Positions 15,174 to 25,604 of a DNA stretch of 37,043 nt are shown here, piece by piece. The stretch comes from Nocardioidaceae bacterium. Its GTDB lineage: Bacteria; Actinomycetota; Actinomycetes; Propionibacteriales; Nocardioidaceae. The DNA is taken from contig JAICXL010000020.1 of the NCBI GenBank assembly GCA_025980475.1, positions 1 through 37,043 of the forward strand, given 5' to 3'. Positions within the stretch are counted from its first letter, which is position 1. Each line of letters begins with the position of its first letter. Made by a program: the position numbers and the translations under genes. The notes beneath the pieces are model-generated. The model ran no database searches. It was not told the DNA's origin and worked only from the letters and a program-made list of their open reading frames with translations.

Positions 15174-15197
15174 GTGCCCACGGCGACCCGTGGGCAC
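15174..15197 (+). other. Perfect 10-bp hairpin between infC and rpmI
   Basis: GTGCCCACGG pairs perfectly with CCGTGGGCAC around the loop CGAC. It lies 17 bases after the infC stop and 21 before the rpmI ATG. No T tract follows, so it is more likely an attenuating, processing or protein-binding element than a full terminator (inference). Confidence 0.7.
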
Positions 15198-15218
15198 CGA
15201 ACCGAGAAAGAGGACGAG

Positions 15219-15413
15219 ATGCCGAAGAACAAGACGCACTCCGGTGCGAGCAAGCGCTTCCGGGTGACCGGGTCGGGCAAGATCCGCCGCCAGAAGGCCG
15301 GCCTGCGCCACAACCTGGAGAAGAAGCCCTCCTCGATGACACGCCGGATGTCCGGCACCACCGAGGTCGCCAAGGCCGACCGCAAGACGGCCCGCAAGCT
15401 GCTCGGTCTCTGA
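15219..15413 (+). CDS. rpmI: 50S ribosomal protein L35
   Basis: A 64-residue, very basic ribosomal protein. The N-terminus [20 protein letters not shown] is the L35 hallmark, followed by [18 protein letters not shown] and [10 protein letters not shown]. The ATG at 15219 follows an AGAGGA ribosome site; an in-frame ATG-like start further upstream would only add a non-homologous leader through the hairpin. It lies between infC and rplT in the standard order. Confidence 0.97.
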   Translation: MPKNKTHSGASKRFRVTGSGKIRRQKAGLRHNLEKKPSSMTRRMSGTTEVAKADRKTARKLLGL

Positions 15414-15479
15414 CCCCCTCGTCCCCACCCCCGGTGGTCGACCTCGAGCCGACCGCCGCACCAGCACCAAGGAGTTCAC

Positions 15480-15863
15480 ATGGCACGCGTCAAGCGGGCG
15501 GTCAACGCCCAGAAGAAGCGTCGGGTCGTCCTCGAGCGCGCCGCCGGCTACCGCGGTCAGCGCTCGCGTCTCTACCGCAAGGCCAAGGAGCAGGTCACCC
15601 ACTCGCTGGCCTACAGCTACGCCGACCGGCGCAAGAAGAAGGGCGAGTTCCGCAAGCTGTGGATCCAGCGGATCAACGCCGCCGCCCGCGCCAACGGCAT
15701 CACCTACAACCGCTTCGTCCAGGGCCTCAAGGCTGCCGGTGTCGAGGTCGACCGCAAGATCCTGGCCGACCTCGCCGTCAACGACGCGGCTGCGTTCGCC
15801 GCGCTCGTCGACACCGCGAAGGCAGCGCTGCCCGAGGACGTCAACGCCCCGGCGAGCGCCTGA
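15480..15863 (+). CDS. rplT: 50S ribosomal protein L20
   Basis: A 127-residue basic protein needed for early assembly of the large subunit. It begins [15 protein letters not shown] and has the conserved [39 protein letters not shown] and [19 protein letters not shown] segments. AAGGAG lies just before the ATG. In E. coli and Bacillus, L20 represses its own operon by binding the mRNA; a similar role for the hairpins in this operon is possible but not shown. A GGTGGTCG/CGACCGCC stem can also form in the 66-base gap before this gene. Confidence 0.97.
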   Translation: MARVKRAVNAQKKRRVVLERAAGYRGQRSRLYRKAKEQVTHSLAYSYADRRKKKGEFRKLWIQRINAAARANGITYNRFVQGLKAAGVEVDRKILADLAVNDAAAFAALVDTAKAALPEDVNAPASA

Positions 15864-15894
15864 GCCGCACGCCTGGCGGTTTCCGGCCCGTCCG

Positions 15895-16716
15895 ATGACC
15901 GACCTCCTCACCACCCGCAGCGGGCGGGTCAAGGCCGCGCGCAAGCTGACCCAGCGCAAGCATCGCGCCGAGCACCGGCTGTTCCTGGCCGAGGGGGCGA
16001 AGGCGCTCACCGAGGCGCTCGAGGCCGGCTGCGCGCGCGAGGTGTTCGCCACGGCAGCCGCGAGTTCGGCGTACGACGGTCTCCGCAGGGTGGTCACCGA
16101 CCGCGGCCTGCCCTGGCAGGTCGCCGAGGTCGACGCGGTGGCGTCGCTGTCCGGCACCGTCACCCCGCAAGGGCTCGTCGCGGTCTGCCGGTTCCTCGAC
16201 GTGCCGCCGGCCGAGTTGGTGGCCGGAGACGGTTTCCTCGCGGTGTGCGCTGACGTGCGCGACCCGGGGAACGCCGGCACCGTGATCCGCACCGCGGACG
16301 CGGCCGGCGCCGCCGGGGTGGTGCTGGCCGGCCACAGCGTGGACGCCTACAACGACAAGACCGTGCGGGCGACCGTCGGCAGCCTCTTCCACCTGCCGAT
16401 CGCGCTCCAAGCAGACCTCGCCGCGCTGGTGCAGACCTTGCACGAGGAGGGCTGGACCGTTCTCGCGGCCGACGGGGCAGGCGACACGGACCTGTTCGAC
16501 GCCGAGGGCCTGCTGACCGGCAAGGTGGCCTGGCTGTTCGGCAACGAGGCCTGGGGACTCCCGTCAGACCTGGCCGCCGTCGCCGACCACCGGGTGGCCA
16601 TCCCGATCCTGGGTCGCGCGGAGAGCCTGAACCTCGCCGCGGCCGCCGCGGTGTGCCTCTACGCCACCGCCCGCACGCGGCGTCACTGGCCGGGCCGCAC
16701 CAGCCCGCACTCGTAG
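15895..16716 (+). CDS. SpoU/TrmH-family RNA 2'-O-methyltransferase
   Basis: A 273-residue SPOUT-class methyltransferase expected to modify ribose in rRNA or tRNA. The N-terminal substrate-binding part (about 10-105) starts SGRVKAARKLTQRKHR and contains FLAEGAKALTEAL. The knotted catalytic domain has motif 1 RDPGNAGTVIRTADAAG (122-138) with N126, motif 2 LFGNEAWGL (214-222), and motif 3 RAESLNLAAAAAVCLY (241-256). The gene follows rplT by 31 bases, as often seen, and the enzyme is typically annotated as a 23S rRNA methyltransferase; the exact target is unknown. Its last 34 bases overlap the 3' end of the response-regulator gene on the other strand. Confidence 0.9.
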   Translation: MTDLLTTRSGRVKAARKLTQRKHRAEHRLFLAEGAKALTEALEAGCAREVFATAAASSAYDGLRRVVTDRGLPWQVAEVDAVASLSGTVTPQGLVAVCRFLDVPPAELVAGDGFLAVCADVRDPGNAGTVIRTADAAGAAGVVLAGHSVDAYNDKTVRATVGSLFHLPIALQADLAALVQTLHEEGWTVLAADGAGDTDLFDAEGLLTGKVAWLFGNEAWGLPSDLAAVADHRVAIPILGRAESLNLAAAAAVCLYATARTRRHWPGRTSPHS

Positions 16717-17336
16717 GCCGTGACGACGGCGTGGACCCGGTCGCGCAGGCCGAGCTTCTGCGTCACGTGCACCAGGTGCGTCTTCACAGTCGCCTCGGAG
16801 AGGAACAGCTCGGCGGCGATCTCGGCATTGGTGAGCCCCCGGGCGACGCAGCGGAGCACCTCGAGCTCCCGGTCGGTGAGCGAGTGCAGCCGCCCGGGCA
16901 CGCCGTCGGGCGCCGGGCCGCGGCCGAAGCGGTCCAGCAGCCGGCGGGTCAGCTCCGGGTGCAGCACCGCATCCCCAGCAGCCACCGTCCGGATCGCGCC
17001 GACCAGCTGCTCCCGGCGCGAGTCCTTGAGCAGGAACCCGCTGGCGCCGGCGTGGATCGCCTCGTAGAGGTAGGTGTCCTCGTCGTACGTGGTCAGCATC
17101 AGCACCCGCGTGGACGACCCGGACGCGACGACCTCCCGGGTGGCGGCCAGCCCGTCCAGCACCGGCATCCGCACGTCCATCAGCACCACGTCGGGGGCGA
17201 GCTCGCCGACCAGCGCCACCGCCTCGCGGCCGTCCTTCGCCTCGCCGACCACCTCCACACCGTCCTCGACGTCGAGGATCAGCCGCAGACCGTCGCGGAC
17301 CAGCGCCTGGTCGTCGGCGACGAGCACCGTGGTCAT
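16683..17336 (-). CDS. NarL/FixJ-type response regulator
   Basis: A 217-residue DNA-binding regulator. The receiver domain (1-120) has acidic pocket D8-D9, phosphoacceptor D54 in VVLMDVRMP, the conserved T in MLTTYDED and K in GFLLKDSR. The LuxR-type helix-turn-helix (about 150-212) contains LTDRELEVLRCVARGLTNAE and SEATVKTHLVHVTQKLG. Its ATG overlaps the stop of the histidine-kinase gene by four bases, so the pair is translated together. The target genes are unknown; the divergent membrane-protein gene beyond the kinase is a reasonable candidate. Confidence 0.93.
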   Translation of the reverse strand: MTTVLVADDQALVRDGLRLILDVEDGVEVVGEAKDGREAVALVGELAPDVVLMDVRMPVLDGLAATREVVASGSSTRVLMLTTYDEDTYLYEAIHAGASGFLLKDSRREQLVGAIRTVAAGDAVLHPELTRRLLDRFGRGPAPDGVPGRLHSLTDRELEVLRCVARGLTNAEIAAELFLSEATVKTHLVHVTQKLGLRDRVHAVVTAYECGLVRPGQ

Positions 17337-18502
17337 GCCGGCTCCAGAGGCAGCGTGGCGCACACCCGGAAGCCGCCGTCGGGCGTCGGGCCGGTCTCCA
17401 CCCACCCGCCGAAGATCGCCGTTCGTTCGGCCATCCCGACCAGCCCGTGGCCGGCGCCGGACAGCTCCCGCTCGGGCTCGCCGGCGGTGTTGACGACCTC
17501 CAGCACGACAGCCGTGGGGGTACGACGCAACGCGACCCGCGCCGCCGCACCGCGGGCGTGCTTCATCGCGTTGGTCAACGACTCCTGGGCGATCCGGAAC
17601 AGCACCATGCCCATGCCGTCGGGCAGGTCGCCGAGCCCCTCGTCGATCTGGCAGGTGGCCTCCTGCCCCGCCTGCCGCAGCGACTCCACCAGGCGGACGA
17701 CGTCGGCCACGCCCGGCTGCGGCGCCAGCAGCAGGTCGTCCTCCTCGCGCAGCACCCCGAGCATTCGCCGCATCTCCGCCAGTGCCTCGCGCCCACTGCT
17801 CTCGATCGCCTCCAGCGGCCCGCGCACACGGGCGGGGTCGCTCTCCAGCACGCCGCTGGCCGCCATCGCCTGCATCACCACGACGTTGACGTTGTGGGTG
17901 ACCACGTCGTGCAGGTCCCGCGCGATCTTGGCGCGCTCGACGGAGACGGCCTCCGCGCGCAGCCGCTCCGCATCGATCGCCGACCGCCGCTGGACGCCGG
18001 CCCGCCGCGCCGTCCCCACGAGCAGGCCGGCCACCAGCGCCAGCACCAGGACGCTGGTCCACATCAGGTAGGACCAGACCTCGGTGTCGTCGTTCAGGCT
18101 GAGTCCCGGGTCGCGGGTGTCGTGGAGCGCGCTGAGGGCGACCACACCGAGGACCCCGGCCGCGAGGCGCCGCCAGCTCGCGTACGCGCCGAGCGAGTAG
18201 ATCCCGAGGAGGGCCGGGAAGAGCGCGAACGCCCCCTCCACGCCGGCCGAGGTGGCCAGGGCGTGCAGCGAGTAGGCGGCGTAGAAGCCGACCACCGCCA
18301 GCTCCGGCCGGGTGCGCCGCCACAGCAGCGCGAGGTCGCCGGAGAGGAAGAGCGGGAACGTCCACCAGGGACTGCCGGCGATGTCGGTGGGGGTGCCGAT
18401 CCCGAGGAACTCGCGGTCGAGGAGCAGCGCGACGAAGACGGCCACCAGCAGCGCGTCGAGGGCCAACGCGCGACCTCGGGGCAGACCCAGGCGCCTGGTC
18501 AC
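17333..18502 (-). CDS. DesK/NarX-like sensor histidine kinase
   Basis: A 389-residue membrane sensor. The first 165 residues contain about four to five hydrophobic helices (ALALDALLVAVFVALLL, then several, ending SVLVLALVAGLLVG). A HisKA_3 dimerisation domain follows, with H198 in ARDLHDVVTHNVNVV as the expected phosphorylation site. The ATPase domain has FRIAQESLTNAMKHA (N box) and GHGLVGMAERTAIFGG (G box). The signal sensed is unknown. The GTG start at 18502 has TAGCAT six bases upstream, predicting a leaderless mRNA. Confidence 0.92.
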   Translation of the reverse strand: MTRRLGLPRGRALALDALLVAVFVALLLDREFLGIGTPTDIAGSPWWTFPLFLSGDLALLWRRTRPELAVVGFYAAYSLHALATSAGVEGAFALFPALLGIYSLGAYASWRRLAAGVLGVVALSALHDTRDPGLSLNDDTEVWSYLMWTSVLVLALVAGLLVGTARRAGVQRRSAIDAERLRAEAVSVERAKIARDLHDVVTHNVNVVVMQAMAASGVLESDPARVRGPLEAIESSGREALAEMRRMLGVLREEDDLLLAPQPGVADVVRLVESLRQAGQEATCQIDEGLGDLPDGMGMVLFRIAQESLTNAMKHARGAAARVALRRTPTAVVLEVVNTAGEPERELSGAGHGLVGMAERTAIFGGWVETGPTPDGGFRVCATLPLEPA

Positions 18503-18508
18503 GACAGG

Positions 18509-18514
18509 ATGCTA
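18509..18514 (-). promoter_or_regulatory. Candidate leaderless -10 for the sensor kinase operon
   Basis: Minus-strand TAGCAT is followed by CCTGTC and the GTG start at 18502, a TANNNT-N6-GTG arrangement. Confidence 0.5.
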
Positions 18515-18566
18515 GGACTGCGAGGGCCCTGTTGACCTCCTCTTCGCAGTTGAGTGGTCTCATCTC

Positions 18567-18580
18567 CCGGGTTGACCCGG
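18567..18580 (+). promoter_or_regulatory. Inverted repeat, possible operator in the divergent gap
   Basis: CCGGGT-TG-ACCCGG is a perfect 6-bp inverted repeat containing TTGACC, which could also be a -35. It lies in the 149-bp gap between the two-component genes and the membrane protein, where an operator for the response regulator would be expected. Assignment is inference. Confidence 0.35.
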
Positions 18581-18630
18581 ACCACCTGCCGGCTCGATGT
18601 GCACCGTCGGGTGTGAACCGCAGGCTGGTT

Positions 18631-18646
18631 CCTCCCGACCAGGAGG
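18631..18646 (+). promoter_or_regulatory. Ribosome site able to form a hairpin
   Basis: The ribosome site GGAGG (18642-18646) of the membrane-protein gene can pair with CCTCC (18631-18635) around the loop CGACCA. GGAGG ends five bases before the ATG at 18652. Confidence 0.45.
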
Positions 18647-18651
18647 TTCCC

Positions 18652-19365
18652 ATGTCAGCTCTCTCGCCCCGGTCCACGGACCTGACCGGCAACCGGCTCG
18701 TGCTCACCGGCGCCGTGCTCTACCTGCTCGAATGGGTGGCGATCGTCGCCGCCGGCGTCGGCGTGCCCCTCGGCGCGACCGCCTCCACCCATGACGTCGC
18801 GTCCGCCTACGCCGGCCACACCGAGGCCCTCGGCTGGGCCGCCGGTTGGTTCTCGGTGGTCCTGCTGGGTCGCGTGCTGCTGATGGTCGGCCTGCGCTCC
18901 GCACTGTCCCGCTCCGGCCGCGCCCATCCGCTGATGGACGCCGCGGTGGCGGCGATGGCGGTCAGCGTCACCCTCGAGATCGTGGTGTACGCCGTGACGG
19001 CCGGCGCCTCCTGGTCGCTGACGCACGGGGGCTCCCTCGCCACCACCCGGGCCCTGGACGCCGTCGCGTTCCAGGCCAACGAGACCATCTACGGACCACT
19101 GGGGGTCTCGGTGCTCTGCGCCGCGGTCGCGATGTGGCGCTCGGGACTGTTCTCGCAGGCGCTCTCGGTTCTCGGCGTGGTCTCGGGAGCAGCGTTCACG
19201 ATCATGGGCATCGCCTTCGTCGCACCTCGCTTCGCGGGCATTGCCGGCGCGCTCAGCGCTGCTGCGCTGCCGCTGTGGATCTGGATGATCTGGACCGGCG
19301 TCGTGGCCTGGCGCGCGCGCAGCAGCAGCGCAAGTTGGCCGAGTGAGGTGCCGGCTGCTCGTTAG
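18652..19365 (+). CDS. Six-helix membrane protein of unknown function
   Basis: A 237-residue polytopic protein with about six hydrophobic helices: VLTGAVLYLLEWVAIV, GWFSVVLLGRVLLMVGL, AVAAMAVSVTLEIVVYAV, YGPLGVSVLCAAVAMW, LSVLGVVSGAAFTIMGIAFV and LPLWIWMIWTGVVAW. The overall layout resembles small DUF4386-like integral membrane proteins, but no diagnostic motif was recognised. The ATG is supported by a strong GGAGG. It is divergent from the DesK-type pair and may be controlled by it. Its TAG stop (19363-19365) begins the -10 of the next gene. Confidence 0.7.
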   Translation: MSALSPRSTDLTGNRLVLTGAVLYLLEWVAIVAAGVGVPLGATASTHDVASAYAGHTEALGWAAGWFSVVLLGRVLLMVGLRSALSRSGRAHPLMDAAVAAMAVSVTLEIVVYAVTAGASWSLTHGGSLATTRALDAVAFQANETIYGPLGVSVLCAAVAMWRSGLFSQALSVLGVVSGAAFTIMGIAFVAPRFAGIAGALSAAALPLWIWMIWTGVVAWRARSSSASWPSEVPAAR

Positions 19366-19368
19366 GGT
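19363..19368 (+). promoter_or_regulatory. Candidate leaderless -10 for the PAS kinase, fused to an upstream stop codon
   Basis: TAGGGT ends six bases before the ATG at 19375, and its TAG is the stop codon of the membrane-protein gene. No ribosome site precedes the ATG. Confidence 0.5.
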
Positions 19369-19374
19369 GTCGCC

Positions 19375-20430
19375 ATGGGAGCCGACAACGTGCTGGACCT
19401 GCTGCCCGACGGCGTGGTGGTGGCCGGGCGCGACGGCACGGTGACGACCGTCAACGCGGCGGCCCGTCGGATGCTCGGGTCAGGAGCCCGGGCGGGGGCC
19501 CGGCTCGCGGACGCCGTCTGCCTGCTCGACCAGGACGGCCGCGACTGGTTCGGCACCGTGCAGCCCTACGCCGGGCTCAGCACCCGCAAGGCGGTCCCGG
19601 AGCAGTCGTGGGTGCTGCCGGACGGCGGCGAGGTGCTGGTCACCGCCCAGCTCGGCCGCTCCAAGGCCGGCGGCCCGATCGAGTCGGTGGCCCTGGTGCT
19701 GCGGTCCGCGCGCGGCCGGGAGCGTCTCGACCGCGAGCGCTCGGACCTGGTCGCCACGGTCGCCCACGAGCTGCGCTCGCCCCTCACCGGCGTCAAGGGG
19801 TTCGTCACCACGTTGCTCAACCGCTGGGACCGGCTCAACGACGACCAGAAGAAACTGATGCTGACCACGGTCGCCACCGACTCCGACCGGCTGGCCCGGC
19901 TGATCACCGAGCTGCTCGACGTCGCCCGCATCGACACCGGCCGGCTCTCTCTCTACCGTCGCGAGCTCGAGCTGGTGCCGCTGGTGGACCGGGTCGTGGA
20001 CTCGGTGCGGGCGGGTACGACGCGCACCATCCTCGTCGAGCACGACGACCCGGACGCCGTGGTGTTCGCAGATCCCGACAAGTTCACCCAGGTGCTGACC
20101 AACCTGGTGGAGAACGCCGTACGGCACGGTGACGGCACCATCCGCGTCGGCACCGAGCCGGTGTCCGAGCCGTTGAAGGGCGTGCAGGTCACCGTCGACG
20201 ACCAGGGCGAAGGGATCGAGGAGGACATCCGCAAGCGGGTGTTCACCAAGTTCTGGAAGCACGGCATCCGCGGCGGCTCCGGCCTGGGGATGTACATCGT
20301 GCACGGGCTCACCCAGGTGCACGGCGGCGACGTGCGGATCGACGACGCGCCCGGTGGTGGGGCGCGCGTGATGATCCGGTGGCCCAGTCACGGACCCAGC
20401 CTGGATCCGGGCGAGGTCGCCGAACGGTGA
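19375..20430 (+). CDS. PAS-domain histidine kinase (orphan)
   Basis: A 351-residue cytoplasmic sensor kinase without membrane helices. The N-terminal 110 residues look like a PAS domain (LLPDGVVVAGRDGTVTTVN, then ESVALVLRSARGRERLD linker). HisKA has H131 in VAHELRSPLTGVKGF. The ATPase domain shows LTNLVENAVRHG (N box), VDDQGEGIEED (G1) and GGSGLGMYIVHGL (G2). No response regulator is adjacent, so its partner must be elsewhere or it acts alone (inference). A hairpin follows its stop directly, separating it from pheS. Confidence 0.9.
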   Translation: MGADNVLDLLPDGVVVAGRDGTVTTVNAAARRMLGSGARAGARLADAVCLLDQDGRDWFGTVQPYAGLSTRKAVPEQSWVLPDGGEVLVTAQLGRSKAGGPIESVALVLRSARGRERLDRERSDLVATVAHELRSPLTGVKGFVTTLLNRWDRLNDDQKKLMLTTVATDSDRLARLITELLDVARIDTGRLSLYRRELELVPLVDRVVDSVRAGTTRTILVEHDDPDAVVFADPDKFTQVLTNLVENAVRHGDGTIRVGTEPVSEPLKGVQVTVDDQGEGIEEDIRKRVFTKFWKHGIRGGSGLGMYIVHGLTQVHGGDVRIDDAPGGGARVMIRWPSHGPSLDPGEVAER

Positions 20431-20459
20431 AACCGGTTCGCGGTCGGTCCGCACCGGTT
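20431..20459 (+). terminator. Hairpin between the PAS kinase and pheS
   Basis: AACCGGT (20431-20437) pairs with ACCGGTT (20453-20459), and inside it GCGG (20440-20443) pairs with CCGC (20449-20452), giving 11 pairs with a two-base bulge. It begins right after the kinase stop. No T run follows. It could end the kinase mRNA or act as an operator, since it covers the place expected for the -35 of pheS. Confidence 0.5.
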
Positions 20460-20461
20460 CC

Positions 20462-21603
<1,142 letters not shown>

Positions 21604-21604
<1 letters not shown>

Positions 21605-24084
21605 TGAAGGCACCTGTCTCCTGGATCCGCGACTACGTGGACCTGCCCGCCGACGTGACCACCGAGGACCTCGCCGGCCGGCTCACCGCGCTCGGGCTCA
21701 AGCTCGAGTCCATCCACCGGGCCAGCGTCGACATGCGGGGCCCGTTGGTCGTCGGCAGGGTGCTGACGATGCAGCCGGAGCCGCAGAAGAACGGCAAGAC
21801 GATCAACTGGTGCACGGTCGACGTCGCCGACGCCAACGGCACCGGCGAGCCGCAGGGCATCGTCTGCGGCGCCCACAACTTCGCCCCCGGCGACCTCGTC
21901 GTCGTGGTGCTGCCGGGCGGGGTGCTGCCGGGTGGCTTCGAGATCTCCGCACGCAAGACCTACGGCCACCTTTCCGCGGGCATGATCTGCTCCTCGCGCG
22001 AGCTCGGGATCGGTGACGACCACGCAGGCATCATCGTGCTGCCTCCCGACGCCGGCCAACCGGGCGACGACGCCATGGCGGTGCTCGGGCTCGACGAGGA
22101 GACCATCGAGTTCGAGATCAACCCCGACCGGGCCTACGCGCTCTCGCTGAGAGGGGTGGCGCGCGAGGTGGCCCTGGCGTACGGCGTTGCCTTCCGCGAC
22201 CCCGCCGACCGCAAGGTCCCCGACCCGAACGACGACGGCTACCCGGTCGCGGTCGACGACCCCGCCGGCTGCCCCGTCTTCGTCACGCGCACGGTGGCCG
22301 GCTTCGACCCGTCGGCCGCGACCCCGGGCTGGATCACCCGCCGGGTGCGCCAGGCCGGGATGCGGCCGATCTCGCTCGCCGTCGACGTCACCAACTTCGT
22401 GATGCTGGAGCTCGGCCAGCCGATCCACGGCTACGACCGCGACAAGCTCTCCGGCCCGATCCGGGTGCGCCGGGCCACGCCGGGGGAGCGGCTGACCACG
22501 CTCGACGGTGCGGTCCGGGAGCTGAGCCCCGAGGACCTGCTGATCACCGACAACTCCGGGCCGATCGGCCTGGCCGGCGTGATGGGTGGCGAGACGACCG
22601 AGCTGTCGTCGACGACCACCGACATCGTGATCGAGGCCGCGAACTTCGACCCGGTGAGCATCTTCCGCACCCAGCGGCGGCACAAGCTGCCCAGCGAGGC
22701 CTCCCGGCGCTTCGAGCGCGGCGTGGACCCGACCATCGCGGCCGCAGCTGCCGACCGGGTCGCCGAGCTGCTCGTCGAGCACGGTGGGGGTGAGATCGAG
22801 GACGGCATCACCCAGGTCGGGCAGCCACCGACGCCGCGGAGGATCACCATCGACGCCGACCTGCCCGCCCGCATCACCGGCATGCCCGTCGACCGGGCCA
22901 CGACCGTCGCGAACCTCGAGGCGATCGGCTGCGAGGTCCGCGCCGACCGATACCGGCTCACCGCCACCGTGCCGCCCTGGCGGCACGACCTCACCGACCC
23001 CTTCGACCTGGTCGAGGAGGTGGCCCGGATCGTCGGCTACGACCGGGTTCCCTCCGTGCTGCCGGCGGCCCCGGCCGGCCGCGGGCTCAGCAAGGACCAG
23101 TCGCTGCGTCGCCGGGTCGGCCGCAGCCTGGCCGGTGCCGGCTTCGTCGAGGTGGTCACCTTCCCCTTCGTCGGGACCGCCGACTTCGACGCCCTCGGCC
23201 TGGACGCCGCGGACGAGCGTCGTACCTCCCTGCGCCTGGCGAACCCGCTGCGCGCCGAGGAACCGCTGATGACCACGACGCTGCTGCCGGCGCTGCTGCG
23301 CACGGTGGCGCGCAACGCCAGCCGGGGCGCCGACGACGTGGCCGTCTTCGAGACCGCGACCGTGACCCTGCCGCACGGCGGGCCGGCCGCGCCCATCCTG
23401 CCCGTGGACCGGCGGCCGACCGAAGGGGAGTGGGACGACCTCAACAAGGCGCTCCCGGCGCAGCCGTTGCACCTCGCCCTGGCGCTCGCCGGCGAGCGTG
23501 AGCGGGGCGGCTGGTGGGGAGAGGGCCGCCCGGAGTGCTGGGCCGACGCGATCCAGGGCATCCGCGACGTCGCCGCCGCGCTCGGCCTCGAGGTGGACGT
23601 GCGCGCCGCGGCCCGGGCGCCGTGGCACCCCGGCCGGTGTGCGGAGATCCTCCTCGGCGGGGTCTCGATCGGCCACGCCGGCGAGCTGCACCCGCGGGTG
23701 TGCCAGGCCTACGGCGTGCCGGCACGCACGTCGGTCGCCGAGGTCGACCTCGACACGCTCCTGCAGCGCGCGGCGTCGGTCACCCCGGCGCCTGCGCTGT
23801 CCACCTACCCGGTGGCGAAGGAGGACGTGGCGCTGATCGTGGACCAGGCGGTGCCGGCCGCCACCGTGGCAGCCACGCTCCGCGAGGGCGCCGGTCCGCT
23901 GTGCGAGTCGGTGCGGCTGTTCGACGTGTACACCGGGGAGCAGGTCGGCGAGGGCCGCAAGTCGGTCGCCTTCGCGCTCCGCTTCCGCGCCCCGGACCGC
24001 ACGCTCACCGAGCCCGAGACCGCGGAGGCGCGGGAGTCGGCGGTGGCGCTGGCGGTCGAGAGGCACGGCGCGGTCCGCCGCTGA
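21604..24084 (+). CDS. pheT: Phenylalanyl-tRNA synthetase beta subunit
   Basis: The 826-residue partner of PheS, contributing tRNA binding and editing. It begins MKAPVSWIRDYVDLP. In order: an EMAP-II-like tRNA-binding domain (about 40-155; NWCTVDVADANG, GIVCGAHNF), the B3/B4 editing domain (about 215-410; DVTNFVMLELGQPIHGYD), the B5 domain (about 420-490), a catalytic-like core (RRVGRSLAGAGFVEVVTF onward) and a C-terminal anticodon-binding FDX-ACB domain from about 735 (STYPVAKEDVALIVDQ to the end). Length is in the normal range. No loss of domains was seen. The argC regulatory region follows after 15 bases. Confidence 0.97.
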
Positions 24085-24099
24085 CCCGGTGTGCAGAGA

Positions 24100-25600
<1,501 letters not shown>

Positions 25601-25604
<4 letters not shown>

